Below are positions 24,390 through 36,099 of a DNA stretch of 64,000 nt, piece by piece. Numbering within the stretch: position 1 is the first letter of the stretch; the number at the start of each line of letters is the position of its first letter. Made by a program: the position numbers and the translations under genes. The notes under the pieces were generated by a model. That model had not been told where the DNA came from. It saw only the letters and a list, made by a program, of their open reading frames with translations, and did not search any database. This stretch comes from Cycas panzhihuaensis. Lineage: Eukaryota > Cycadophyta. The stretch lies in contig CM041465.1 in assembly GCA_023213395.1 (NCBI GenBank), positions 117,621,741 through 117,685,740 on the forward strand, in the 5' to 3' direction.

Positions 24390-25660
24390 TGTGGAAAAGA
24401 TAATGAAGAAATCATGTATAGAAGTTTTTAAGGAATTTCTCGTTAACGGCTTTCTCAAGGGTGGTGATCCTATAGGCACCATTATCAAGACTCTCAAGAA
24501 TGACAAAGGGACCGACCCATTTGGGTCCGAATTTGGTCAAGCGGTCATAGAGATATTCCAAATTGAGGACATGCTCCCCAAGATATAAAGGATGAGAGTG
24601 AAGGTGTTTATCATAAGTCCTTTATGAGCAAGCTTTGGATGTGAGGTTAGCCTGGTAAGTGACTAAACATCTCTCATCCAAAGCCTGAAGATTTAGGAGA
24701 CAAGCCTGACGAATAGACTCCTCATTGACAAGACCTCGAAGAGAAACTCATAGAGAGGGGATCTCAACTTCTAATGGGAGTACCACCTCAGTCCTATAAA
24801 CTAGAGAGAATGGAATCATTCCCATAGCCACACAGATAGAGGTATGATAGGCCCATAAGATGGAAGGGAGCTAGAGGTGTTAATCTCTCTAAGATTAAGC
24901 AATGATTTTTTTTAAGATATTGATAAGAGTTTTGTTGAATGATTCAACCTGATCATTTGCTTGGGGTAATAAGGAGAAGAGGTTTTGTGACAGATTTTGA
25001 ATTTCCCACAAAGTTCATCCATCTCCTTGTTACAAAAAAAGGTTCTGTTGTTTGCAATCAAGACGTCAGAAATCCTGAAGTGGCAAATGATATGCTGGTA
25101 GATGAAAGTGGCTATCATCTTGCCAGGGGTAGTGATCAAGGGAATGGCTTCTACCCATTTTGTAAAGTATTCTATGGCAGTTAAGATGAACTTGTGCTAT
25201 GACAAAGAAGGTGGTGATATGGCCCTGATGAGATCTAAACCCCATTAGGAGAAGGGCCATAGCAATATGATAGGATGAAGAGCCTCAAAAGGCATGTGGG
25301 TGATGTTGGCGTACTCTTGGCATCGCCGATATTTTAAGACGTAGGCACAAGCATCCATGAAGAGGGACAGCTAATAGTAGCCCATACGAAGGATCCTCTA
25401 GGCCATGGATTGGCCCCCAAAGTGGCCTCTACAAATGCCATCATGGCATTCACAAAGTATCTAGTTCGCTTCGTCGGGAGTGACACAATAGAGGAGGATC
25501 TTGTCAAAGGATCTCTTGTACAATACTTCGTCCATAAGGAAGTATTGCCTAGCGGTGGCCCAAATGCATGACCTAACCTTTTTACTAACTTCTGGGTAGT
25601 ACTGCTACTGAGTAAGGTACCACACAATGTCACCATACTACTCACTGTCAGTGAGTGGAT
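24390..25660 (-). pseudogene. Integrase, element D
   Basis: The domain order is complete across frames. An HHCC-type zinc finger lies near 25300-25560 (HDGICRGHF ... YRRCQE, one Cys now Tyr). The catalytic core is at 24900-25290 (WGLDLI with the first Asp; TKWVEAIPL; SPYYP). The C-terminal GPF/Y module is near 24450-24570 (TKFGPKWVGPFVILES). At the second catalytic position (24912-25139) the frame reads IANN where an active enzyme has Asp, consistent with a G-to-A change. No chromodomain follows the GPF/Y module, which argues against the chromovirus branch. Frameshifts and stops throughout. Confidence 0.8.
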
Positions 25661-25673
25661 GGGAAGGAGTGCC

Positions 25674-26054
25674 CTAAATAGTTAGGATAGACTCATCATA
25701 GAGAGAGTCATCAACAAGAACATCAAACAAGTTAGGGACAAGGGTATTCGCAAGTTGTTTTGCCACTACCATCCCCTTCTTTAATTTCCTATTGATGATG
25801 TGGAGATCAAATTCCTTAAGGAGGACGGCCCAACGACCAGCCCTACTAGGTAGGTTAGAATGGATGAGTAAATAATGCAAGGGATAGGATTGAACGATCA
25901 CCTTGGTAGTGTTTCCAAGCAAGTAGTATCTAAACTTCTTAGTTGCGTGAACCAAGGAGAGGCATTCCTTCTCGACTAGAGAGTAGTTAAGCTCGGCAGC
26001 CACGAGAGAGTAGCTAATAAAGTAAATAGCCTTCTCGAGTCCTGAATCATCCTC
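25674..26054 (-). pseudogene. Ty3-type RNase H, element D
   Basis: Continues from RT. It contains FILYTLATNESLGAMLA, where active Ty3-type enzymes have a catalytic Asp near the ATN position. Then come EKAIYFISYSL, LNYSLVEKECLSLVHATKKFRYYL and a conserved tail ending VDDSLYDESILTI. The missing Asp could be decay, or the long-standing degeneration known for the original RNase H of Tat-lineage elements, in which a second archaeal-like RNase H is present. One TAG interrupts the start. Confidence 0.78.
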
Positions 26055-27000
26055 CTAGGCTAGCATAGCACCCAAGGACTCATTGGTCGCCAATGTATAT
26101 AGAATGAAAGGCCTATTAAAGCGAGGGGGCGCCAACATCGGAGTGAAAGTAAGGGCTTCCTTAAGTCCTTTGAAAGCTTGTTGGGCCTTAGTCGACCAAA
26201 CAAATGGGGCTTCCTTCTTTAATAGGTTAGTAGGAGGTTTGGCATTCACAGTGAAGTTCGCCAAGAAATACCTAAGGAATCCAAGCCTACCTAGCAGCGA
26301 CTTAATCTGTTGTTGAGTTCTAGGTGGATACATATTAAAGATCATCTTGACTTTGTTAGGGTCAATTTGAATTCCTTGTTTCGACACGAGGACACCAAGG
26401 AGTTTGCCAGAAGTGACAGCGAACATGCATTTGAGTGGATTGAGACTTACGTGGTACTTGTGGCATTGTGCGAAGATGGCCTACAAGTCTGAAAGGTGAT
26501 GCGCTCTAACACATGAGAGGCCTATCATGTCATCCATAAAGACCTCTAACATGTTGTTGATAAGGTCGTGAAAGATGAAGTGTATCACCCTTTGATAAGT
26601 GGCGCCTGTATTTTTTAATCTGAAGGGCATCGCCTTATAGGTAAAGGTCCTGCACAGGGTGGTGAAGGCTGTCTTATGGTAGTCTTTGGGAGAAATTTGA
26701 ATTTGGTTGTAACTGGAGAAGCCATCCATTAAGGACATGACTTAGAAACTAGCGATTTAATCGATGATTTGATCGATAAAAGGAAGTGGAAAATTATCCT
26801 TAAGACATGCGTTGTTGATATCATGGAAGTTAACGCATATCTGAATGGTCTCATTCTTTTTAGCAACGGGAACGATGTTAGATACCCATTTAGGATAGTC
26901 GATGGAAGTGATGAGTCCTACATCTAAGAGTTTCTCAATCTCCATTTTGATGGCGACTGAGAGTTTAGAATGAAGTGTGCATTGTTTATGGCGCACAGAG
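26055..27000 (-). pseudogene. Reverse transcriptase, element D
   Basis: The blocks are in order. KMEIEKLLDVGLI and WVSNIVPVAKK with INNACLKDNFPLPFIDQIID lie at 26757-26996. MDGFSSYNQI and AMPFRLKNTGATYQR lie at 26481-26738, with the active-site box FMDD at 26529-26540. The thumb and connection SLLGRLGFLRYFLANF and FVWSTKAQQAF lie at 26055-26426. The Y/F-x-D-D box is intact, although the gene is split by stops and at least one frameshift (near 26740 and 26430). It is the only RT core in the window. Ty3/gypsy membership is clear from the motif set. Confidence 0.88.
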
Positions 27001-28570
27001 TGAGTGCTAGGAACGGTGGTAAGGTTGTGGGTGATAATGGAGGGGTTAATTCCCTTTATGTCAGAGTAGTCCCATGCAAAAACATCTAAGAACTTCTAAA
27101 ACAAAAGGGAGTATTCACTTACCTCTTTAGGAGAGCATTCTGCCCCCACCTTAATGACCTTACCTAGGGCGAGGACTATATCTTGGGTTACCCCCATGCA
27201 CATGGCATTCCCCTCCTCGAAATGAAAGGGGGCAAGGTCAACGGGAGGAGATGGAATAGGAGATGGGATTGGGTCAGCAAGAGGGGACCTAATCGCTAAG
27301 ACCTTCTAGTGGCCAAGTCTATGGTGACTAGAAGGAAGGTTGGGCGTGGAGCCCACTAGTTGTTCAAGTAAAGCCTCATTGTCTTTGAAGTAATCCACAA
27401 CATGGATGACCTTACTTCGAATAGACGAGGCACGAGAGGAAGTGGGAGCAACGGGACCACGGTGGTCGACAGGCTGCCCAACATCTCCAAAAGACTCTAA
27501 GGAAGAGTCAGGAAGGGGCTCCTCATAAGGGGCAAAAGGAAGTTCCCCAGATTCATCACCCACGGGGAGTGATAAAGAGGGAGAGTCAAGGATCAGTGGA
27601 TCAATGCAAGTAATAACATATGATACAAGAGAATGATTGGTCTCTCCAATGAGAGAGGTTCTAGGTTGGGACCTAAAATAAGGAGAGTGTCTCCTACTAG
27701 TATGAAGGAAGGAAACAGGATGAGGAAGGTCTTCATCCTCACCATAGAACTCGTCATCGCTAAATATGGCAAGGTACCCATAGCTTCTAACACCAATAGG
27801 AGCAAAATGGGTAAGGCTCATGGAAGAAGATGTGGAATCTCCTTCAAAATGAGATGAATCGGGAATGCTAATAGAACAAGCAGAGGCATGGGTAGAAGGG
27901 CCTTTGTCCCCTTTCACATAACCATGGCTTACCTGGTTGGTTTGACGAGATTATTTGGTAGGTAGGCGTTCATGGGAAATGACCCTCATTCATCTGTCAT
28001 AGACAAACTTGAGTTTCCCCCAGTGGGTTGAACACATGGCTTTCATTTGATCAAGCCATGGTCGACCCAAAAGGAGATTGTAGTTGACATCTACATCCAG
28101 GACTACAATATTGGTGAGGATAGTCTTATCCTTAAGAGTAAGAGGGATTGAAATGGACCCTAGGGGAGTCTTCTCGCTACCGTCGTAGCCTTGACATCAC
28201 CATGGAATAGGTTCTAAGGTAGAAATTCTAAGCTCTTACATGACGCGCAAGGGTATGGCATATACGGAAGAACCATTATCGACAATGGTCCTTCACAAAG
28301 TGTAATCAGGTGTATCGATAACAATGGTGAAAGGGAAGTTCCACTGGCACTCCCTTTCACAAGAAGGAGGAAGATCTTTAGGATTGAAAGAAATGACGGG
28401 CTCATGACCTTAGGCAATACCCAAAGTATGAACTGACACGTCACCTAATCTTAAAGCTTCTAAAAGGAGTGTCTATTGTTTAGGACAACTTCTCAAGATG
28501 TCCATAATGGACATCCTGATGGCCATGGTACAAAGCTCATCGATAACAGAAAAGGTCTTCCCCTTCACCG
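27001..28570 (-). pseudogene. Aspartic protease and acidic linker, element D
   Basis: Protease: active-site VDNGSS near 28268-28285, and DYNLLLG-like and GAV-like segments near 28040-28100, in mixed frames. The linker 27306-27917 is open for 203 codons: FAPIGVRSYGYLAIFSDDEF, a DEDLPHPVSFLHTS word and then an acidic Pro/Ser-rich stretch, ending in QVIHxVDYF-like and MPNLPSSHH-like words that precede RT in element B too. Its conservation in B, D and A suggests a real spacer domain of the polyprotein rather than random sequence. Confidence 0.75.
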
Positions 28571-31073
28571 TAGGTTCAGGAAGGGCTCACATGAAGTCGT
28601 AGCGACCTAGATGAACAAGAACGGTCTTGGGAAGTAAAGGGACTTCCAAAAAGGAGGTTTCTGGAAGAGGATCAGGATGTGGAATGGATGAAGAGGCACT
28701 AGTTGCCTCTTTGGTTGCTTGAGACTGAGTTAAGGCATATAGAGGGGTGGCCTCAAGCATCTGGATTACCTTCTTTCCCTTATTCCAGGACCATGAAGGT
28801 GAAGGGGTATGATGGTCTGGGGAACACGAGGAAGAGGATGAACCTTGTGAGCCCTTCGCTTTGTTGTGTGAAGGGCGTGGATTCAAGGATCTCCCATGGT
28901 TCCAATTGTTCTTTGGTTGACAGTTGTGATCATGCTCCCCATGCTTGGGAAACAGATCTCTATGTACTGGTTGGTCGAGGTTGGGCCTTAAGGCTCGTTT
29001 AGGAGATGGATCGCGTTGTGAGGTATCCCTAGGATGCTAAACCTAGAAATGTGAATTGTCATAGAAGCATTCTCCATGAACAGAGCACCACTTCTTCTCA
29101 AGCGAGGAATCAATTTTCCTTGCCTGAGAGGACTGGGTATTACCACCCTTAGGAGGAGTGACTTGGGAAGCTTATTGGATTGGTTTGTTGGATGTGGGCG
29201 ACGAAGGAGCTTGAAGTTTAAGTTCCTTCATCATACGTTCAAATGAATGTATGGCAGAGGTAAGAGGGTCTAGGGTCTTCTTGGTTGAGTGGGAAGAAGA
29301 CCTAGTGGATTATTGAGGTTTAGTTTCTTTGGTTGGTAGGGGTGCCTCACGTCGCTGTGGGGACTTAAGGGGCTTCTTGAATCTAGATTAGATCTCAATA
29401 GCTTCAAGTGCCAAGCACTTCACAATGGTGGAATCGCATGTGGTTACCCCCATCTTAAGGACTTCCACATGGACTTCAGGGCGTAGTGCATTGACAAAGA
29501 TATCCCTCTTCAATTCCTTATGTAATGTAGCCTTGGTGGAATAGAGGAGGTCATGGAATCACTGCACAAAGTCACAATTCATCTCATCGTGACCTTGCTT
29601 AAGCGAGAGGAGAAATTTCATTCCACTCTTAAAAGGACGAGCCACATCAAAATAGTTGATGAACTCATCCACAAGTTGCTGGAATGAGAAGATGGAATGA
29701 GCAGCTAGGTGATAGAACCATTTTAGGGCATCGCCTTGAAGAGATCCTCGAAATAGCTTCATTAATATATGATCGTAGGCCCAGTAGTCTATGCATGCCA
29801 TAAAGAAACTATGAACATGCTCTACTGGATCCTGCAATGAAGTTCCATCGAACTTAGGAACTTTGGGGGATGAGGCAGTAAGTTAGTCCTTAGTGCCTCG
29901 ATAGATAAGGGTGTCAATCTATAATCCATAAAGGGACATACCCTTGCCTAGATTATAAGATCAACAAAAGATGAAGAAGGCAATGAACAAGGAGCAGATG
30001 GGGGTGGAAGGCCCATTCCTCCTTGAGGAAATACCCCTTGTTGAAAAGGGACTTGAGGATAAGCACCTTGAAAGGAAGTTAGGCTTACTTGCGAAGGCAC
30101 GGTGTAAAGAGCTACGCAAGATGGTGGAAATGAGAGGTGAGGAACCGGGTTCTGCCCATATGGGCCACCCATGGGTGGTGTGACCCCATATGGGTGTAAA
30201 GGCTCCACCCCATAAATAGGAATGTGGTTCCCTTTACCATGTCCCAAAGGCTACGATGTCTAGCCTAGAGGCACATAAAGAGAAGACCCACTGGGTTGGG
30301 TTTGGGGGTATGTGAAGACAGGTCTCACATGACTAGTAGTAGAGGCGTTAGTAGATCCTCTAGGCTTATTAGGGAATATGTGCATCACGTTAGGAGGTGG
30401 CATGTTGGCTTGACTAGGGAGAGGTATACTAACCCCAAGCTAGGAGAAAGACATACCACGAGAGGTCCCCAAAGAGTTGGGACCATGATAAGAAGTAGAA
30501 GACGCAATGGATATCCCTGGAGTAGATGTAAAGATCGAACGGGATGGATGCAGTGGGACAAATAAAATACTTGTTGTAGGTGGAGTAGAAGTGGATGAAG
30601 GCAGTGAGGTAGATGTGGATGAGGACAGTGCCCCACCATGCAAGGCATCTTCAAACCACTTAATATATGGTTGAAGGTGAGCGACCTGAAATCATTTATT
30701 GAGGGCTTCAACCATATCGATGGGAGGGCTATCCACCTGATCGTAAGAGGTGGATGGGACCTTAAACGAAGTGGACCCCTCAAGATGCTCCTCGTAAGAA
30801 CCACCACCTAGGTGATGAATCTCAAGAGAAGATAGACCCTCTACTCAAGTGGGTGTTGTTGATCACCCGGATAGTAAATAGGATCATCACCCTCTTGGGT
30901 GGACCCTAGGAAAGATGTGGGAAACTCATGAGCTCTAGAAGCAAAGGCATGGTATGCCCAATCTGAAGGATATCCTTCCATTGTTGAATCAAAATCCGAT
31001 GATGGAAGGAGATGGTATGTGGGATCTTCTAACAACAGGGCAAACCTTGTAGATGACGTGAGAAGCATCGCAT
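28571..31073 (-). pseudogene. gag, element D
   Basis: Starts at the ATG 31073-31071. Codon 9 is CAA (Gln), where B and C have TGA and A has Arg. One base is lost soon after, moving the frame to 30841-31077 (MEGYPSDWAYHAF). The capsid-like core is at 29559-29837 (VEHVHSFFMACIDYWAYDHILMKLF, LSLKQGHDEMNCDF). The knuckle near 29080 has lost a His and a Cys. Broken by frameshifts and stops. Confidence 0.83.
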
Positions 31074-31219
31074 ACAAAACTCACCAATGTGTTAGAAGAG
31101 AAAGAAGAATGCAAGGTATGTATTGGGGACTACCCAACAAAAGGGACAAAAGGGAGAAAGCCACTAAGAGGTAGTAGCACCAATAGGAAGAGATAACAAC
31201 TAGCTCCCTTACTCGTAGG

Positions 31220-31237
31220 TCCCCAGTATGGTCACCA
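31220..31237 (-). other. Primer binding site, element D
   Basis: Minus-strand TGGTGACCATACTGGGGA, identical over 18 nt to the site of element A and one base from the LTR end. It resembles the tRNA-Arg-type primer sites reported for Tat/Ogre-like elements, but I could not match a specific tRNA. Confidence 0.8.
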
Positions 31238-31238
31238 A

Positions 31239-34060
31239 TGGAATCATGTCTGCGGGATGGTAACTATGCTTAATAGGGATTAAGAGGGTCAACATCTAAT
31301 AATGGGGTATAGATGGAAACCTATAAGCATAAGAGAAACACCACATAGGGCATTCGTGTATCGGAGCACGAGTTCGGGACCTGCGAATGGTGCCTAACTT
31401 CCTTGGAGTAGCTTTCGCTTCTAAGAGGAGAGATATACGCAGGGGTATCTCAGGTAGTCCCAAAGGGAAAGGTCCTCCCACCCTTGGATGGATGGAAGGG
31501 AAGAGGAGGAACCTTTGAAGGAGGGGTTCCTATGGTGAAGGAACATAAGATAGGGGGATATGGATGAACGGCCTAAGACAAGTGTGGATTGACTTCCCTT
31601 AAGCGATTCAACTTAAGGCAAATCTAACCAAGGAAAGGAATGGGAAAAAGGGCGATTAAGAGCTACTCTCCCTTTCTCTCTTCTCTTTTCAATGACAAAA
31701 GGCTAAGACAAAAAAGGGAACAGGTGTCTTGTATACATTTAAGCATGCAAGCTAAATGGAATGCAACTAAGGATGCTTTCAGACTAGGTAGGAAAAAAGG
31801 GGGAGGAATGCGGTCCTTACTATACCCTTTCCCTATAAAAATAAGCACACAACACACTCATGCAGAGCAAGTGCAAGTAGTTAGTTTATTATCCTTTTTA
31901 CCTTTCTGTGATTTATTAAACAAATTTAATAGATACTTGATAAGAGTACAAAAAAGGAGGAGGGTGGAAGGAGAGAGACGGTGCATACCCAAGAAGTATA
32001 GTGGTTGATGGAGAACCTCACTTGCATGCAATGTACGCCCTCTCACCTTTAGTTGGTGTATAACCAAAGTTGAAGTAGAAAATAGGGGCTTCCTTACCTT
32101 CCCCATACAAAAGACAAAGCAAAGCAGAGAAAGCAAAGAAAGCTAACAAGCATACGAAGAAGCGAATAAAACGAAAGAGGAAAGAAGGGTGAAGACTTAC
32201 CTAAAGTTGTACATTCTTTCTCTTCATGAGTGTTGCTCCAAACCTGCAACTACAAGAGGTTTTCCTTTCTAAGGAGGGGTTACAAGATACTATATAGGCA
32301 AAGATATGATATGAATACTAAAATTTTATGTTTTAAGTTAGTGGAACTCCTACTAAAAAATAATTCTACTTTTCTCAAAAAAAGACCATGTATACCAAGT
32401 GAGGAGGAAATGGTAGCCTTAGGATGGAAAAACTCTCCATAAAAGGTTCTCCATGTAGCCTCAAAATATAGCAAGATGAAGGCTATGTGACATTTTATGA
32501 GCAGCGAACAAGCATGTGGATGAATGTTGCCTGATGTGGGAGAGATGCTTAGGTAGAGGAGTCCCTACAGACAGTGAATTGCCATGCAAGCCTTACCGAA
32601 GGTCTGAATAGAAGCTGGACAATGTAGGGGCATAGAGAGGGCCCAAAGGAAGAGCGTGCAGGCCTAGAACTAGTGCAACAAGGGCTACGTATGCTAATAT
32701 CTATTGCAGGTTTGGATTCCACCCACTCTTCGTTAGCTCAAGGAAAGCATAGGCATAAGAGAGGAAGGATGGGAAGGCGGTTGCCCTTGGGGAGTAGGTC
32801 TAACTGGGATGGATCTCACCTTACTCCCTTCACCCAATCCTTGTAAACCCTCTCGTATAGCTTTCTTGAAAAAAATCAATAGAGAATGGGAAGGAGATTA
32901 AGGTATTTAAATCTAAACACAAGGAAGAGCAATCATTTCTACAACCAAAGGACAAAAGGGAAGAGAAAATACACTTTTGAATAAGCTCTAATGGAGTAAA
33001 TATATGCTAAAACATGAAAACAAGATAAGGGGTACATGTTGGGTTGAGTTAAGGGTAAATCTACCCTTGCAACCAGTGGAGGGGGGCAAGTCTTGTAAGG
33101 TTTGTAGGGTATTTCCTAAAGTAGAGTTGTAGAAGATACTTATTGAGCAAAATTGAGGGAGAAACAAAGAGATCTTTCTTGGAAATACTTGGAGGAGGGT
33201 CTCCTGCTATGTGATAGAGCTGATGTAGGCAGATCCTAAGCTGGAATAGCAGAAAACGTAGAGTTGCAGGCATATCTGTGAAGGAGAGGAGGGAAAGAGC
33301 AAAATTACAGCAGCAGAATGTGACATTTAAGAGCCAGGAGATGTGAAATGAGGAACTTTTCAGGATATATACTCATCCCAACCCTAATAGAGTAATTAGG
33401 ATGTGAATAGGGCTGAGTTGGTCACTTATCCATGTGGCAATTCTACGAAAAAAGTGAGAATTTCTATGGTAGATTAAAAAAAATAAAGTGCAATAATTGC
33501 ACCGTAGTAAACTTTATGGTACCATGGTAAACTTCGTGGTACGGCTTAGTTTACAATGATGCGAGACTAGAATGCTAAAACAATAAAGGCCAAGGTTTTA
33601 GGAGCCCTAAAAGAGGTGTGATAGGCCTAGGAAGGGCTAGCCCTCCTATCCAGGTGGTTGGGGACAATCTAGATGACACGAGAACTAGACCAAATGGGGC
33701 ATCAAAAGCTAGGATTCCCAGAAATATTATGAAGGGGTCACAAAATCATTGTATGAGCGAATCATACCAGCTAAGTAAGGCCTGAGGTGATATGGAGGTG
33801 GTGCAGAGGGTCGTAGAGTGCCATGGGGATGCCTATCTTGTAGAAAGGTAGGTCTCACGAGTCATCATAGGCTAAAAGCATGACAAGCACCATGATCAGC
33901 AGTAGATGCAAGGTAATCACTCAAATGTGGCAGTCAATCGTACAATGAGGCAATGCTTCTATCTACCTTTTCAAAGAAACAATAAAGGTGGAAAGGAAGA
34001 AGCATACCTGCACTTACCTGAGTCAACCTGTCGATATCCATTCCCAGTAGCTAGGAAATA
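31239..34060 (-). repeat. 5' LTR of element D
   Basis: 2822 bp. It starts TATTTCCTAGCTACTGGG (canonical TG mutated to TA) at 34060 and ends CA at 31239. A TATA-like TATATACT lies near 33366 and a hairpin region near 33500-33560. A likely leader intron runs from donor AAG|GTAAGG at 32097 down to acceptor TCACAG at 31906 (192 bp), matching the position of the one in the A LTR. It is the uninterrupted reference for the D 3' LTR pieces. Confidence 0.9.
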
Positions 34061-35182
34061 TCAACAATGATAACAGCATATAAACAACCAAGAAAACAAT
34101 TAGAAACCCTCGAAATCACCCTGCCACATATCATGCTCCCCTTCGGATGGCCTATGCTCCATCAGATTAAGTAAGCTCATCTATCAGGCCTCTTTTCCTC
34201 TTTTTTCTACTATGTATCCTCTACCCCACATCAAAATCTATGGTATCATAGATATTGATGCAAGCCCCACTGGGAAAATTCTATTTTCTTAGTGGCCCTA
34301 CTATAAACTTTATGGCACTATGATGATTACTATAGGACCATGGATCCCCCACTAAAAATAGGGGGGGTGTCCTAAACAACTCAAAACTTTTCTCTGAGTG
34401 GACTAAAATTTGGCCTACTAGGACTAGGGCTACCTAATACCCTAGTCCTCCCCCTCCCTAGGCGTCGTTCAAACTCTAGGGGTCCTGATTCATCGATAAG
34501 GGGCTAAAAATGAAATATAAAACTATAAAAAAGACATGAAATAAAATTGATGAAATAGAATAGCTAAGGGATGATCCACTCACTAGGTCGGGCCTAATCA
34601 GTGTCACCTCATTATAATGATCTAGACAGTTGTCTCTGTACCTCGATCTAATAGTCAAATCTCCTACTAGGTGCTCTTAAGTACTAGTGAGGCCTCATTA
34701 TATAAAGGGGAGGGCTCCAGATCACTTGTGGGGCCCATGAAAATAAACCCCATTTTTACCCTTCTCCCTTTATATACGTGAGCTCCCTAGGAGGCACCTT
34801 CTCCCTTTTCTTTGCTGTGATAGCCCTTGAGACCATCTTCTTGCCCTTATCCACTTTGTCTTTAGGGTTCATCCCTTGTTTTGCTTCTATAACCTCCATT
34901 TTTCTCACTTCTAGAGCATTTATGATGACCCCTTTAGTCTCCTGAAGGCCCCTTCTGCTTTGTTTTTTACGTCACTTTGAAATATATCCATGTTTATACA
35001 CCTTTGACTTATTTTGGCATCTTGAATCCATTTTTTCCAACTATTTAAGCCTTTAAGGCTCCTGGGAGGAGCACCTCCTTCTTTCCTAGACTCCCTTAAC
35101 CCTTTCCTAACTCTTCCTTTTGCATTTTAACTTAGTCATCATCGCCTCTTCTATCACTCAATGCAAATTATATTCTCTTACC
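34061..35182 (+). other. Antisense-gene upstream region and spacer, element F
   Basis: Equivalent to B 62380-63549. The landmark blocks are recognisable in order: a decayed hairpin (34300-34345), a CTAAAAATGAAAT block near 34505, the ATTAATCGA-type genomic spacer, and the AGGAAATG/GCCC blocks before the RNase H. No ORF supported. Confidence 0.5.
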
Positions 35183-35605
35183 ATGGCACTACTTATTTTC
35201 ACTAACGGAGGAAGTCATGACAATCTTAGACCTTCCACTATCACGTGGATCCTCTGTGACCCCTCCAAATATGACTATATATGTTTTGGAATCTTCCTCC
35301 TCGAGGCTACAAATATTGAAGCTGAATACATGGCCATTATCAAGGCCCTTACCGATGCACTCTACTTCCATGATGGCCCCATCATCCTTTTTTGTGACTC
35401 TTAGGTCATCGTGTCATAACTAACCCAGGTCTACTAGGTATATTTCACATGATTAAGAGCCTTTGCTTCAACTGCCAAGTCCCTCTTATCTTACTTCTCT
35501 TCCATGGATGTTTAATATATCCCTTGAGACTTAAATGTTGAGGTAGATGGCCTTGTCTATCATATCCTCAAGTGCCATCTCCTTCTCTTAGATGATCCTC
35601 CCTAG
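35183..35605 (+). pseudogene. Small stand-alone RNase H (aRNH), element F
   Basis: Exactly 141 codons including the terminal TAG, the same length as in A and B, so no net indel despite age. It reads MALLIFTNGGS, EATNIEAEYMAIIKALTDALYF and FCDS followed by in-frame stops, then DLNVEVDGLV at the end. In an active enzyme of this family the first Asp lies in FADGG; here it is Asn. The Glu (IEAEY) and the FCDS Asp are kept. Several TAG/TAA codons in the second half disable it. Confidence 0.8.
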
Positions 35606-36077
35606 GTGGCCTAATGAGTTGCCTAATCACTCAGGCTCTAGGATCATCCCTTCCTTCATTTGTGATCCCTTTGTACTTATGAAAGCATGCCACTAATGAG
35701 GTTAAACTATGGTGACCACTAGGTTTGTTTCTTTGCTCTATTTTTCATACCGCCTATGGAACAAGGCCCTTATGCTTTGATTTCCACATGTATATACCTC
35801 TTGCTTATATTTGCTTGTTGATTGTGTTCATAACTTTGTATATCACTCATTATGCATAGGTGTGATGGGGGCAACCCCCCTCATCCCCTTGTCTTTCACA
35901 CCAGATTCTAGGGCGATACATAAGCAACCCCTATGCTGCCCCTTCTCCTTCCTTGTCCACATGATCCATCATGACACCTGCCACTCCCTTTAGATGATGA
36001 TATTTTTTGCATTATTAGATGATACTAACCTTTTGTGTTGATAGAATTCACCATCACTAGACACTTCCGAGCAGTGA

Positions 36078-36099
36078 GGCTCTGCTACTAAGGGGGCAA
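36078..36099 (+). other. Polypurine tract region, element F
   Basis: GAGGCTCTGCTACTAAGGGG followed by GCAA directly before the LTR. The purine run AAGGGGG is the best-preserved plus-strand primer site in the window; the same GAGGCTCTGC word precedes the A 3' LTR at 52010. Confidence 0.5.

Larger units (their letters stand above)
18705..34060 (-). mobile_element. Element D: most complete Ty3/gypsy copy (interior and 5' LTR)
   Basis: Minus-strand element with 5' LTR 31239-34060, interior 20308-31238 and a 3' LTR split by elements E and C (18705-20307 plus 7334-8268 plus sequence outside the window). It is the only copy in the window with RT, RNase H and integrase, in the order gag, protease, RT, RNase H, integrase. 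The opposite-strand mobile-domain gene (21770-23676) follows. The stand-alone RNase H is deleted: sequence equivalent to the spacer at about 63410 of B jumps, near 20710, to sequence equivalent to 51850 of A. Many transitions and frameshifts; inactive. Confidence 0.9.
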
